Counted from the stretch's first letter, positions 16,135-23,956 are shown. The stretch is DNA of 64,000 bases from an uncultured Christensenellaceae bacterium (GCA_910587595.1 CAJULQ010000003.1:152830-216829); one strand, 5' to 3'. The notes: generated by a model from the letters alone, not told the origin. Made by a program: numbers and translations.

Positions 16135-17190
16135 TTACTTTGAATTGCCGTTAAATTTTGTGGGCGACTTATGCGGCGTTGCCGCTTTCGTCATTCTTGC
16201 CCGTCGTAACAGTTCTTCATATTCTCTCGGTAGTACGGCTCTTATCTCAGTTACTTCCGAATGCGCTCTCTCACAACTCTCTGCCGTGCGTTCCGCGCTT
16301 TGCAATCTCTTAAACATAAACGCTTGGTCTTGGTGCGCTCGTTCAACTTCGCTGTCCTTATCCGAAAGCTGTTGTCGTAGCTGTGAATTTTCCACGCGAA
16401 GAGAAGTGATGAGCTTATCTTTACCGAATAGCGGTATAGGCTCATCCGCAGATGTTCTGACTTCGGTAAGTTCGTCTATCTCTTGCGATAGCGTTTCTCT
16501 CTGCGTGGTCAAGCTCTCGACTTCCGTTTGAGCATTCCGCTTTTCGGCTTTTAACTTCGTCAGCTCGCTACTCGTTTCGGAATAGGCAGTCGTTATCTCC
16601 GCGGCTTTTTCTTCTGCCATTTTCACCTTGAATTCCGCTACGTCAAGATGCTTTGTTTTACTGCCTTCCTTGCCGCGTTCCAAACCCCAATGCTTTCCGA
16701 CCTGCTCATAAATATCCGTTTGAAGTTTTTGCAGAGCTACTCTGTCAAATAGGTGCTTACAGCATAACCGTCCGTCTAATACGGGCATAAGATTTAAGTG
16801 CATATGCGGCGTGGTTTCGTCCATATGGACGACTGCGCTTATGATATTTTCTTCGCCGTATTTTTCCGCAAAGAACCGATAGCACATTGCAAAATATTCT
16901 CGTATATGTTCGGGCAACATACCTTTGAAAAAGTCGGGACTTGCGCTCACTAACATACTGCACGTTAACACGGTATCTTTCTTTGTTCGGCAACCCAATT
17001 CTTTTATCCGTTGGTTTATATAACCGAGATAGGATTGCTCTCTTTTCATAAGGTGGATATTGTTTTTAGTCCGTGTACTGTCTATCTTGCTGTTAGTGCC
17101 TTGATAGGTTTCGTCGCGCTCGTTTTCCTTTTCTACGGGCGGAATATCGTCGTGCTTAAACTTCTTCATATTGCAAATGATATAACTTAT
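16135..17190 (-). CDS. MobV (Mob/Pre) relaxase of the inserted element, apparent ATA start
   Basis: About 351 residues. It carries the MobV metal-binding motif HMDETTPHMHLN, an N-terminal ENERDETYQGTNSKID..RT segment, and a long coiled coil (about 210-330). MobV relaxases nick oriT and pilot the strand during mobilization. The reading frame N-terminal to the first ATG (17,169) reads ISYIICNMKKFK, which fits the family start (MSYxxxxMxK). An AGGAGG lies 9 nt before that ATA (17,188-17,190), while ATG 17,169 has no ribosome site. The relaxase of the outer element shows the same arrangement. A leader with oriT and a mini-ORF precedes the gene. Confidence 0.88.
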   Translation of the reverse strand: MSYIICNMKKFKHDDIPPVEKENERDETYQGTNSKIDSTRTKNNIHLMKREQSYLGYINQRIKELGCRTKKDTVLTCSMLVSASPDFFKGMLPEHIREYFAMCYRFFAEKYGEENIISAVVHMDETTPHMHLNLMPVLDGRLCCKHLFDRVALQKLQTDIYEQVGKHWGLERGKEGSKTKHLDVAEFKVKMAEEKAAEITTAYSETSSELTKLKAEKRNAQTEVESLTTQRETLSQEIDELTEVRTSADEPIPLFGKDKLITSLRVENSQLRQQLSDKDSEVERAHQDQAFMFKRLQSAERTAESCERAHSEVTEIRAVLPREYEELLRRARMTKAATPHKSPTKFNGNSK

Positions 17191-17258
17191 TTTCGTGTTC
17201 CTCCTAAATGCTTTTTCGTTCAGTGGACGAAGCCTCGCAGAGCGCACACCTTGCTCGC

Positions 17259-17280
17259 AAGGTATAGTGCGCTATACCTT
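17259..17280 (-). other. Candidate oriT inverted repeat of the inserted element
   Basis: A 9-bp inverted repeat, AAGGTATAG-CGCA-CTATACCTT on the minus strand, about 70 nt before the relaxase start. It resembles the pMV158-type MobV oriT (a GTATAG stem with the nick in the loop). The outer element has the equivalent site at 24,902-24,925 with compensating stem changes. Confidence 0.6.
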
Positions 17281-17343
17281 CAAAGAAGGGTACGCTCGAT
17301 CCGGCTTTATCCGTTTATGTTTTGCTTTCCGTTTGCTTGCTAA

Positions 17344-17364
17344 TTAAGGCGGTCTGATTGTCAT
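17344..17364 (-). CDS. Six-codon leader ORF MTIRPP upstream of MobV
   Basis: ATG to TAA encodes MTIRPP. GGAGG lies 7 nt before the ATG, as good a ribosome site as any in the window. The outer element has MTFRPP in the same position. The end, Arg-Pro-Pro-stop, is a context known to slow ribosomes. Its likely role is control of the downstream relaxase by ribosome occupancy, which is inference. Confidence 0.6.
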   Translation of the reverse strand: MTIRPP

Positions 17365-17885
17365 TGTTTTACCTCCGAATTGTTAGTTTTTTATATCTTC
17401 GTCCACGCAAGAAAGAATGGAATAGATACCGTAAAAAAAGACACAAAAAAGCCGCTGATACTTTCAACGTGATCACCGACTTCTAACCGTATTTAGCAAC
17501 TTATAATTGCTCTATGGTGGTTAGCCATTCTATTGAATTTGTTAGTTTATTGTTAGCTCAAAAGATACCTCGTTTACTTAAAAATTTGTAACACAAAATA
17601 GACCATCTACGCTATCCAACTTTCGCATCCTCATAGGAATCTCGGATAACTCCGGCTGCACTCATTGTCATACAAAACTGTACGACAATAAAAGCCTATC
17701 ACGGCTCACGAATTTTGCGTACAACTAAAAAACCTACGCTCTATCCGTAAGCTAAGGCACTGGCGGTTTAACCGCCCAAAACCTTCCGCATTCTATGAGT
17801 TTTCACTCATCGCGGAACTCTGCCGAGCATAGCTCTGCAACCCCCTTTCAAAAGGGTAAACTTCCACATTTATCGTTCTGGAATA
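17365..17885 (-). ncRNA. Long structured leader RNA of the inserted-element relaxase
   Basis: Runs from the promoter to the leader ORF. Its first 200 nt match the leader at 24,579-24,829: hairpin TTCCGC..GCGGAA enclosing ATGAG..CTCAT, hairpin GGCGGTTAAACCGCC, then the nearly identical blocks TTAGCTTACGGA, AGCGTAGGTTTTTT and GTACGCAAAATTCGTGAGCC. Several stems differ between copies by paired changes, so the RNA fold is under selection. I do not recognise it as a named family. Confidence 0.65.
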
Positions 17886-17891
17886 TGGTGA

Positions 17892-17920
17892 ATTATATCA
17901 TTTCTCGATAGGCTTGTCAA
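17892..17920 (-). promoter_or_regulatory. Promoter of the inserted-element leader and MobV
   Basis: Minus-strand TTGACA (17,915-17,920) and TATAAT (17,892-17,897) with 17-bp spacing: consensus. Divergent from the cargo operon promoter about 85 bp away. Confidence 0.88.
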
Positions 17921-18002
17921 CAGATATGAGAACATTTGTTTGTTTTTTTTTGCAAAAAAATTTATATGCAATATGAATTATCCATTTTCCATACCAAAAC
18001 GC

Positions 18003-18031
18003 TTGACAAATTATTTTAAATATGGTATTTA
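18003..18031 (+). promoter_or_regulatory. Promoter of the cargo operon, apparently leaderless
   Basis: TTGACA (18,003-18,008), 17 bp, TATTTA (18,026-18,031). Transcription would start about 3 nt before ATG 18,041, and no ribosome site fits between them. Confidence 0.7.
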
Positions 18032-18040
18032 TATATTGCT

Positions 18041-18403
18041 ATGAAAGAAAAGTTTGTCATTGAAGATTTTATCATCACATATAAGGGAACAACAAATTTT
18101 TGCGAAACGCCGTATTTTAAAGCGTTTTTCGACAGCCTTGACGATGAAGAACTGTATTCGCATATTATTTTCAACAACGACGTTTTGAAGATTCCGCCGA
18201 TATTAACTTTTGTAAAGTATAGGCAGAGCATAGGCGACGAGCTTTTTTGCAAGCCAATGCAAAAAACCGACAAGCGTTGTTTGGGTGCTTGCTTCGGATA
18301 TTTGTTTCAACATACCGACTTAGGCTATTTGGACTCCGTTTCCGTTTGGGTGGGAGAAAAATATACAAATATCAAAAATGCAAGTTATTTTGTGAAGGAG
18401 TGA
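18041..18403 (+). CDS. Cargo protein 1, unknown (120 residues)
   Basis: I do not recognise this protein. It is soluble-looking, rich in aromatic and acidic residues (IITYKGTTNFCETPYF near the start; FDSLDDEELYSHIIFNN near residue 30), with no signal peptide or membrane helix. There is no Shine-Dalgarno sequence; the ATG lies about 10 nt after the -10 box, so the mRNA is probably leaderless. It is the first gene of the four-gene cargo operon, with only 5 nt before the next gene. Low GC content matches the element. It may be a regulator or small partner of the following nuclease-like proteins. Confidence 0.65.
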   Translation: MKEKFVIEDFIITYKGTTNFCETPYFKAFFDSLDDEELYSHIIFNNDVLKIPPILTFVKYRQSIGDELFCKPMQKTDKRCLGACFGYLFQHTDLGYLDSVSVWVGEKYTNIKNASYFVKE

Positions 18404-18408
18404 TTTTT

Positions 18409-19497
18409 ATGTATGATTTTCTTGATTACGAACAGCATTTAAGCGATGCTTTAAAAAATTTATATTTTGATGATGCCCGTTACAAACGACTGCGCGAAAC
18501 TATTAACGATCAGTGTAAGGACAACGACGATGATTTGATTTTTGCTGTGCGCAAAAACGAGATACATATCTATTATCGCGGCGGTAGGTTGCTTAAAATT
18601 GCCGATACCGCAAAAGGCACATCTCTGAAAATTTATACCGACCCCAAATATGCGGGCGACGAACACGACCCGAACAACGAAATAGTAAAGCTAAACGCTT
18701 TGGATACTTCGGAAAAAGAAAATGTTACAATCTGGTGTGAAAAGCTCGACAAACTGAAAGACTATGTTGCCCGTTACTATACTGAACATAGAAACAAGGA
18801 ACGCCTTTTACAGCATAAATTGGAGCTAAACAACAGAGATTTTAAAGGCGAAGTAGTAATCATAGACAACGAGTACGGAGTGAGAAAGCTTGCGGCAAAG
18901 CTCACGCATTTAGACAAGTCGAAGGATAATTTCGGTGAATTTACCGAAACGGAGTTGCAAATTCTATCGAAACACGAGCCAAAGCTAACCGCAGAATCCG
19001 TGCGGGCAATGTCAGACGACGAGCTTAAACGCCTTAAACTCGAGTATAAGCTATGTAAGGTCGATTTGGTTGCGCTGTTTAAAGGCGACGACGGGAAATA
19101 CAAAATTTGCCTTATTGAGCTTAAAAAGGGTTACGACGCTATCGGAGGAAAAGCGGGCATCAAAGACCATATACAAGATTTTAAGATCTTTATACAATAT
19201 CGCAAAGACGATATCATTAAGTCCGTCGAAAACTTAATCGAGTATAAAAAAAGTAAGGCTGTAAACACTATCACAAACTACCCTACAGACGGTATAGAAC
19301 TTGATACGGAAAATATCTATGTTTCCATTCTCTGCTACGACCTCTCAACTTTGGGACAGATAAAAAGTGCGGAAAACAATATAAAACAAGTTTATGACGA
19401 TGAAGCAAAGAAAATCCTGCCGCACCTTCACTACAATCTGCGCTTGAAGGAAACAGACGGCTATACGCTTATCAAAGCAAGTTTACTTGCAAACTGA
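18409..19497 (+). CDS. Cargo protein 2, PD-(D/E)XK nuclease-like
   Basis: 362 residues from ATG 18,409 (GAAGGAG upstream). The C-terminal half has the core of a restriction-endonuclease-like fold: Asp219 in KVDLVALFK, then Glu237-Leu-Lys239 in CLIELKKG, followed by a helix. This resembles Shedu/DUF4263-type proteins, but I cannot assign that family with confidence. The N-terminal half contains EIHIYYRGGRLLKI, with a beta-strand character of unknown role. Its position between an unknown small protein and the RNase J/DnaE fusion suggests a joint nucleic-acid function. An alternative is a non-catalytic binding domain of the same fold. Confidence 0.65.
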   Translation: MYDFLDYEQHLSDALKNLYFDDARYKRLRETINDQCKDNDDDLIFAVRKNEIHIYYRGGRLLKIADTAKGTSLKIYTDPKYAGDEHDPNNEIVKLNALDTSEKENVTIWCEKLDKLKDYVARYYTEHRNKERLLQHKLELNNRDFKGEVVIIDNEYGVRKLAAKLTHLDKSKDNFGEFTETELQILSKHEPKLTAESVRAMSDDELKRLKLEYKLCKVDLVALFKGDDGKYKICLIELKKGYDAIGGKAGIKDHIQDFKIFIQYRKDDIIKSVENLIEYKKSKAVNTITNYPTDGIELDTENIYVSILCYDLSTLGQIKSAENNIKQVYDDEAKKILPHLHYNLRLKETDGYTLIKASLLAN

Positions 19498-19570
19498 TTT
19501 TAAGTCGGCTGAATACCGCCTTTCAAAAACGGTTTACAATATGGAATACCGATATTAAGGAGATGATTAT

Positions 19571-22288
19571 ATGAAAGAAAAGACAGTACAGGTCGGAATT
19601 TTTTGGGCAGTGCCCGACGAATATGACGGCGGTTGGAATTTTTATGAGGTCAAAAAGTCATATCCCGTAAGCGCGGCGAATGCGCTCGGGTTTATCGACT
19701 ACCCCTATTCGCATTATAACAAGTGGGATGACGTGCGAAGCCTAAGCGAAACGGACGATTGCTATTATTATCCGCGCGGCAGAGTGCTTTACGACGTCAA
19801 CCAAAATAAGCACCGCATTTTTGCCGACGAGTGTTTGGGCGAATATGCCTTGCAAGAGATTATCGAATTATTTGAAATAGAAAACTACGAACTGTGCCGT
19901 GATGAACATTATGTAAGCACGTTTACCCAAAAGCGTATAAAGGACAAAGCCACTGTGCCCACGCTCGAATATGAGATTTTGCGCGGAAAAGATAAAATCG
20001 GCGAAAACCTAATAGAACTCACTTACGGCGATACAAAAATTTTGGTCGAACTCGGCAAAGCGTTAGATAGCGGCGACAAACATAGCGAATTAGAAAAGAC
20101 CGTACTCAAAAATAAGTATGATGCCGTTGTGGTATCGCACTATCACGCCGATCACGCGGGACTTATCGAATACAAGAAGGACTGCCCCGTATATATCGGC
20201 TGCGGTGCATACCGCATAATAAAAGCAATGAAGGAGTATAGGAATGCTTCCTATGTCGGAAAAAACGTCGGTTATAACGCCAAAATAGCCGATACGCAAT
20301 GTCTTCGTGCATACAAGTATCGGAATACTGTCTATTACGGCGAAGATATTGGCGATAACGTCAAGACCTATCGCAATGGAAGACCGTTTATTGTTGGTGG
20401 CATAAAAATAACGCCGTTTCTTTGCGACCATTCGGCGTTCGACAGTTATATGCTGTTGTTCGAAGCGGGCGGCAAAAGCATTTTATATACCGGCGATTTC
20501 CGTTTTCACGGCAGAAAAGATAAAGAAAAGCTACTGTCCGCGCTTCCCAAATCTGTCAACGTCCTTATTTGTGAGGGAACGAATATCGGAAGCGAAAAGC
20601 CGTGTTTTTCTGAGCGCGAGCTTGAAGATAAACTTGCGGAGATTATGCGAAAGACCGATAAGCCCGTATTCATTTTGCAATCGGGGTCGAATATCGACAG
20701 GCTTGTGAGCGTATACCGCGCCGCGAAAAGAAGCGGGCGCATTTTATACGAGGACGATTATACCGCCCTCATTGCTTCGGCTGCGGGCGGAAGCATTCCC
20801 CGTCCCGACGTTTTTCCCGATGTGTATGCTTTTACGCCGCGCCCTCTTCGAGATAAACGCAAAGATATGTTTTTCGAATTTGAAAATAAGCGCGGTTTGC
20901 GAGCCATAGCACATAGCGGAAAATTCGTTATGATTGTGCGCTCTTCGATGTGCGGATTTATGAATAAACTATACAATTCGTCGCTATATCTCCAAGGTTC
21001 GACGTTGGTTTACTCTATGTGGAGCGGATATAAACAAGAGAAAAGAACGGCTGAATTTTTAGACTGCGTAACGGATATGTTTATGGATATTGTCGACTTG
21101 CACACAAGCGGTCACGCGACCGAAGAAGATATAGAACTACTCAAACAAACGGTAAACGCCGACAAATACGTAACCGTTCATATGGATAAAACCGCTATGC
21201 AAAATCCAAATCTATTTCAGATTGACGGAGATAGTTACGAGTTTATGTGCCCCGACGAATTTTTTCGGCGAGAAGTTTATAACGGGCTGCAAAGGAAATT
21301 TGCGGATATTACGCCGAGCCTAACGGAGCGCGTCGAGAGAGAATTAAGCAAAATATCCGAATATAATCTCGTCGATTATTTTATTGCTATTTGCGATGCC
21401 GTGCATTATGCAAAATGCGTCGGCATTGCCGTAGGAACGGGACGCGGCAGTATAGTAGGCAGTCTTGTCGCATATGTTCTCGATATTACCGAAGTCAACC
21501 CTATTAAATATGCCCTTACGGCGGAACAATTTTTCGACGGAAACACTAAAGAAATAGCCGTTGATTTTTGCCAAGAACGCCGCGGCGAGATATTCGACTA
21601 CCTTGTGTCAAGATACGGTTGCGACCGAGTTGCGCATATCGTATATCGCACGGAAAATAATACAAATCTTCGCCCGCACCCTACGGCGATTGCCGTAAGC
21701 GAAAACCCTATCGAACAACTTACGTCGTTGACTATGACGAAAGACGGGACGTGCGTTACCACTTGCTCTATCGAGGAATGCAGAGAACTCGGGATATCCG
21801 TTTTTCATATTTTCGGTTGGAATAAGCTCACGCAGATACAAAAGACAATAGCGCTTGTAAAAGCGAATAAAGGCATTACGATAAATTTTTCGGATACCGT
21901 ATGCGGCTATGACGACGAAAAAGTTTTCGACTTTATTGCAAGCGGCACCACGGACGGCGTGTTCGGTTTGGAAAGAAAAGAAACGCAAGAATTTATGCGG
22001 AACTTCAAGCCACAAACGCTCGAAGAACTTGTCGCGGGCGGGCAATTGCTTTGGTTGCAATCAAGCGCAAATAAGCGGACGGAAAAATTTTTACAAAACT
22101 TGGATATTTGTGCTATGCCAAAAACAAAACTGATTGCCCTATACAACAAAATCGCAAGGGAAACGCCTACCGTTATTTGTAAGCCGCACGATATTTCCTA
22201 CTACGGATATATTACCTATCAAACGGCGTATCTTAAATGCTATTATCCCGACGAGTTTATGCAAGTCTGTAATCAGACGAGCAACTGA
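19571..22288 (+). CDS. Cargo protein 3, beta-CASP/RNase J-like nuclease fused to a catalytically altered DnaE domain
   Basis: 905 residues with an AAGGAG site. Residues 1-125 form an unassigned domain (FIDYPYSHYNKWDD). Residues about 130-540 are a metallo-beta-lactamase/beta-CASP unit: His190-x-His192-x-Asp194-His195, Asp309 in YTGDFRFHG, ICEGTN, and HTSGHATEED as in RNase J. Residues about 550-905 match the bacterial Pol III alpha palm and part of its fingers (GTGRGSIVGSLVAY, FCQERR, TDGVFGLE, ITYQTAYLKCYYP). The Pol III catalytic aspartates are not conserved: the PDxDxDF motif reads K660-E661-I-A663-V-D665-F, and the third site (normally FDFLG) has His746. The usual YRPGPM region is missing and there is no PHP domain. 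The nuclease part looks active and the polymerase part looks dead, so it may bind DNA or a replisome. Confidence 0.82.
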   Translation: MKEKTVQVGIFWAVPDEYDGGWNFYEVKKSYPVSAANALGFIDYPYSHYNKWDDVRSLSETDDCYYYPRGRVLYDVNQNKHRIFADECLGEYALQEIIELFEIENYELCRDEHYVSTFTQKRIKDKATVPTLEYEILRGKDKIGENLIELTYGDTKILVELGKALDSGDKHSELEKTVLKNKYDAVVVSHYHADHAGLIEYKKDCPVYIGCGAYRIIKAMKEYRNASYVGKNVGYNAKIADTQCLRAYKYRNTVYYGEDIGDNVKTYRNGRPFIVGGIKITPFLCDHSAFDSYMLLFEAGGKSILYTGDFRFHGRKDKEKLLSALPKSVNVLICEGTNIGSEKPCFSERELEDKLAEIMRKTDKPVFILQSGSNIDRLVSVYRAAKRSGRILYEDDYTALIASAAGGSIPRPDVFPDVYAFTPRPLRDKRKDMFFEFENKRGLRAIAHSGKFVMIVRSSMCGFMNKLYNSSLYLQGSTLVYSMWSGYKQEKRTAEFLDCVTDMFMDIVDLHTSGHATEEDIELLKQTVNADKYVTVHMDKTAMQNPNLFQIDGDSYEFMCPDEFFRREVYNGLQRKFADITPSLTERVERELSKISEYNLVDYFIAICDAVHYAKCVGIAVGTGRGSIVGSLVAYVLDITEVNPIKYALTAEQFFDGNTKEIAVDFCQERRGEIFDYLVSRYGCDRVAHIVYRTENNTNLRPHPTAIAVSENPIEQLTSLTMTKDGTCVTTCSIEECRELGISVFHIFGWNKLTQIQKTIALVKANKGITINFSDTVCGYDDEKVFDFIASGTTDGVFGLERKETQEFMRNFKPQTLEELVAGGQLLWLQSSANKRTEKFLQNLDICAMPKTKLIALYNKIARETPTVICKPHDISYYGYITYQTAYLKCYYPDEFMQVCNQTSN

Positions 22289-22309
22289 ATCAATTCTGGA
22301 GATAATTGT

Positions 22310-22918
22310 ATGACAAAACTTAAAGAACTTATTAAGAACAATACGGTTGTAGTCATCGATACCGAAACCACAGGACTTTTTTCGAACGAAGGAACTGCTC
22401 AAATATATGAAATCGGCGCACGAAAAATTATAGACGGCGACATATCCAATGCACTGTTTTTGTATCGAGATGACAAACATAAAGTCGATAACGGTGCAAT
22501 AGCGGTTAATATAAATGTTTATAAAGTTACCGACGACGAAGTTATTAGTGAATATACGTGCACTATGTTAACAGGCTTAAATTATAAAGCACCGCTGTTG
22601 TTCATCGGTGATGATAAATTGACACTCGAAACGTCCAATATAAAATCAGCGGTAAAAAAACTAAAACGCTATGTCGTCAAAGGTATTTTGTGCGGTTACG
22701 ATTTGGCGTTTGATTTGAAATTCCTCAATCAATATGAGGCTTTTGACGATATACAAACTGTGGATTTACTTCCCATCGTGAAAGCGGCAATCGGCGATAA
22801 AGTCCGGAATTTACAACTAAATACTGTCTGTGATTATTTCGGGATAGTCGTTAATAAAAAATCCTTTACGACCTTAACAGCGGAACTCCTACTGAAATTA
22901 GCAGGCGAGAACCGATAA
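22310..22918 (+). CDS. Cargo protein 4, DnaQ-like DEDD exonuclease domain with eroded ExoIII motif
   Basis: 202 residues, 21 nt after the previous gene, with GGAGA upstream. ExoI is intact (Asp17-Thr-Glu19-Thr-Thr-Gly). ExoII is plausible (GYDLAFDLKFL, Asp131/Asp135). The ExoIII region, where DnaQ proteins have His-x4-Asp, reads KKSFTTLTAELL, with neither His nor Asp in place. It may be inactive or use other residues. In bacteria DnaQ is the proofreading partner of Pol III alpha. Here it is cotranscribed with a DnaE-derived protein, so the pair may mimic a replisome subcomplex. Confidence 0.8.
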   Translation: MTKLKELIKNNTVVVIDTETTGLFSNEGTAQIYEIGARKIIDGDISNALFLYRDDKHKVDNGAIAVNINVYKVTDDEVISEYTCTMLTGLNYKAPLLFIGDDKLTLETSNIKSAVKKLKRYVVKGILCGYDLAFDLKFLNQYEAFDDIQTVDLLPIVKAAIGDKVRNLQLNTVCDYFGIVVNKKSFTTLTAELLLKLAGENR

Positions 22919-22931
22919 CATTTTTAGCTAC

Positions 22932-22973
22932 AACAATGCCGCCATTAGAGATTTGCTCAATGGCGGCATTGTT
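22932..22973. terminator. Terminator of the cargo operon
   Basis: A perfect 15-bp stem (AACAATGCCGCCATT with AATGGCGGCATTGTT), followed by a weak T-run (ATTTT). It also lies in the minus-strand readthrough of the broken recombinase, whose last residues are encoded by it. Confidence 0.75.
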
Positions 22974-23018
22974 ATTTTACATTGAATTGACTGCTTTAAT
23001 TCTGATTTTAATTTATTG

Positions 23019-23044
23019 TGTCCATTTGTATGCTCAAACCCTTC
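23019..23044. other. Right attachment site of the inserted element
   Basis: Element arm TGTCCATTTG (23,019-23,028), 11 nt, then core CCTTC (23,040-23,044) and the resident recombinase gene. Mirror image of the left site. Confidence 0.75.
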
Positions 23045-23400
23045 CAAGACCGATTCAAGGAGTATGCCTTCCGAGCCTTCGGCTATTGCTTCTTTTGCTG
23101 ATACAACCTTTACGCCGTTCTTTCGAAGTAGTGCTTTGTAGTGTGCGCTGTCGTAACGGTTACGGGAAAAGCGGTCTAACTTCCAAACGATAATACATTC
23201 GAAAGCGTGTTTATAGCTGTCCTTAATCATTTGCTGAAATTCGGGACGGTTATCCGATTTAGCGGAAAGCGCACGGTCTATATATGACTTGATAACGTCA
23301 ATTCCTGCGTGTTCGGCAAATTCCATACACTCACGAAGCTGACCTTCTATGCTCGCTTCTGTTTGGTTGTCTGAACTGTATCTTGCGTAAATGACTGCTC

Positions 23401-23763
23401 TCATTGTTTTTGTTCCTTTAATAGTTTAAGTACGGCTTCTTTAAGTTTAGCGTTAGCGGCAGAGGACGGATCAAAACACATCTCTATAAATTCCTGCATA
23501 CGCTCGTCGTTCTCAAATGCTTTCGGCTGATAGTCGAATAACTTTCCTTGCGGCTCGTCGCACCGTCCGAAGATATAATCAAGCGAAACGTCGTAATAGT
23601 CCGCAAACCAAAGTAGTGTGGCGTTAGGCACGTCGGAATGACCGTTCTCATAACGGTTGATTGCCGATTGAGTAGTACCAAGCAAAGCCGCTATTTTAAC
23701 TTGCGATTGCTTTACGCTTTCTCTTAATTGCTTTAACCTTTTACCAATAATATTATCTTGCAT
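23401..23763 (-). CDS. XRE-family regulator of the resident element
   Basis: 120 residues from ATG 23,763 (AAGGAG upstream). An N-terminal Cro/CI helix-turn-helix (IGKRLKQLRES, then TTQSAINRYENG) is followed by LDYIFGRCDEP, typical of small element repressors, and a C-terminal acidic helix. The stop overlaps the recombinase start by 4 nt, so regulator and recombinase formed one operon. It probably represses its own promoter and so controls excision of the resident element. Confidence 0.88.
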   Translation of the reverse strand: MQDNIIGKRLKQLRESVKQSQVKIAALLGTTQSAINRYENGHSDVPNATLLWFADYYDVSLDYIFGRCDEPQGKLFDYQPKAFENDERMQEFIEMCFDPSSAANAKLKEAVLKLLKEQKQ

Positions 23764-23862
23764 ATTAAACTCCTTGCATAACATTATAAACGATTATTGA
23801 ATATAAGTCAACACTTTATTTGCATATTAAAAATTTTAATTTTGAGTCGATTGTTCCTATAC

Positions 23863-23897
23863 AAAAAGGCTCTCGAACGATTTATTCAAGAGCCTTT
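23863..23897 (-). terminator. Terminator after the small membrane-protein gene
   Basis: AAAGGCTCT pairs with AGAGCCTTT; in the minus direction it ends in TTTTTG. It lies 60 nt past the stop at 23,957. Confidence 0.65.
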
Positions 23898-23956
23898 GAC
23901 AACATATTGTTTATCGTAGTTATATCAACCAGCACAAACTAAAAGAAACAATGAGC

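Larger units (their letters stand above)
13931..23044. mobile_element. Inserted mobilizable element with serine recombinase, MobV and four-gene cargo
   Basis: The limits are set by the two halves of the interrupted recombinase gene, which share CCTTC (plus strand) at 13,931-13,935 and 23,040-23,044. Just inside both ends lies the same 10-mer in inverted orientation: CAAATGGACA (13,944-13,953) and TGTCCATTTG (23,019-23,028), as expected for the arms of a large serine recombinase attP. Minus-strand genes: recombinase, tnpW-like, MobV. Plus-strand genes: a four-gene cargo operon. No conjugation genes are present, so it would be mobilized in trans. Confidence 0.85.
22928..23404 (-). pseudogene. 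N-terminal catalytic part of the interrupted serine recombinase
   Basis: The first 122 residues are a complete resolvase catalytic domain (YARYSSDNQ with the active serine, VWKLDRFSRNRYD) up to VLEG. There the inserted element begins and adds 36 foreign residues before a stop. The remaining 371 residues lie at 12,814-13,935. The ATG overlaps the stop of the XRE gene (ATGA), so it was translated in a coupled operon. A short catalytic-domain protein may still be made. Excision of the element would restore the full gene. Confidence 0.88.

Noticed and set aside
19571..22288. Simple annotation as DNA polymerase III alpha subunit
   Set aside because: The catalytic aspartates are replaced, PHP and part of the fingers are missing, and the N-terminal half is an RNase J-like nuclease.
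22932..22973. The AATGGCGGCATTG palindrome as a terminal repeat of the inserted element
   Set aside because: It lies about 70 bp inside the true end defined by the split recombinase, has no partner at the left end, and works as the cargo terminator.
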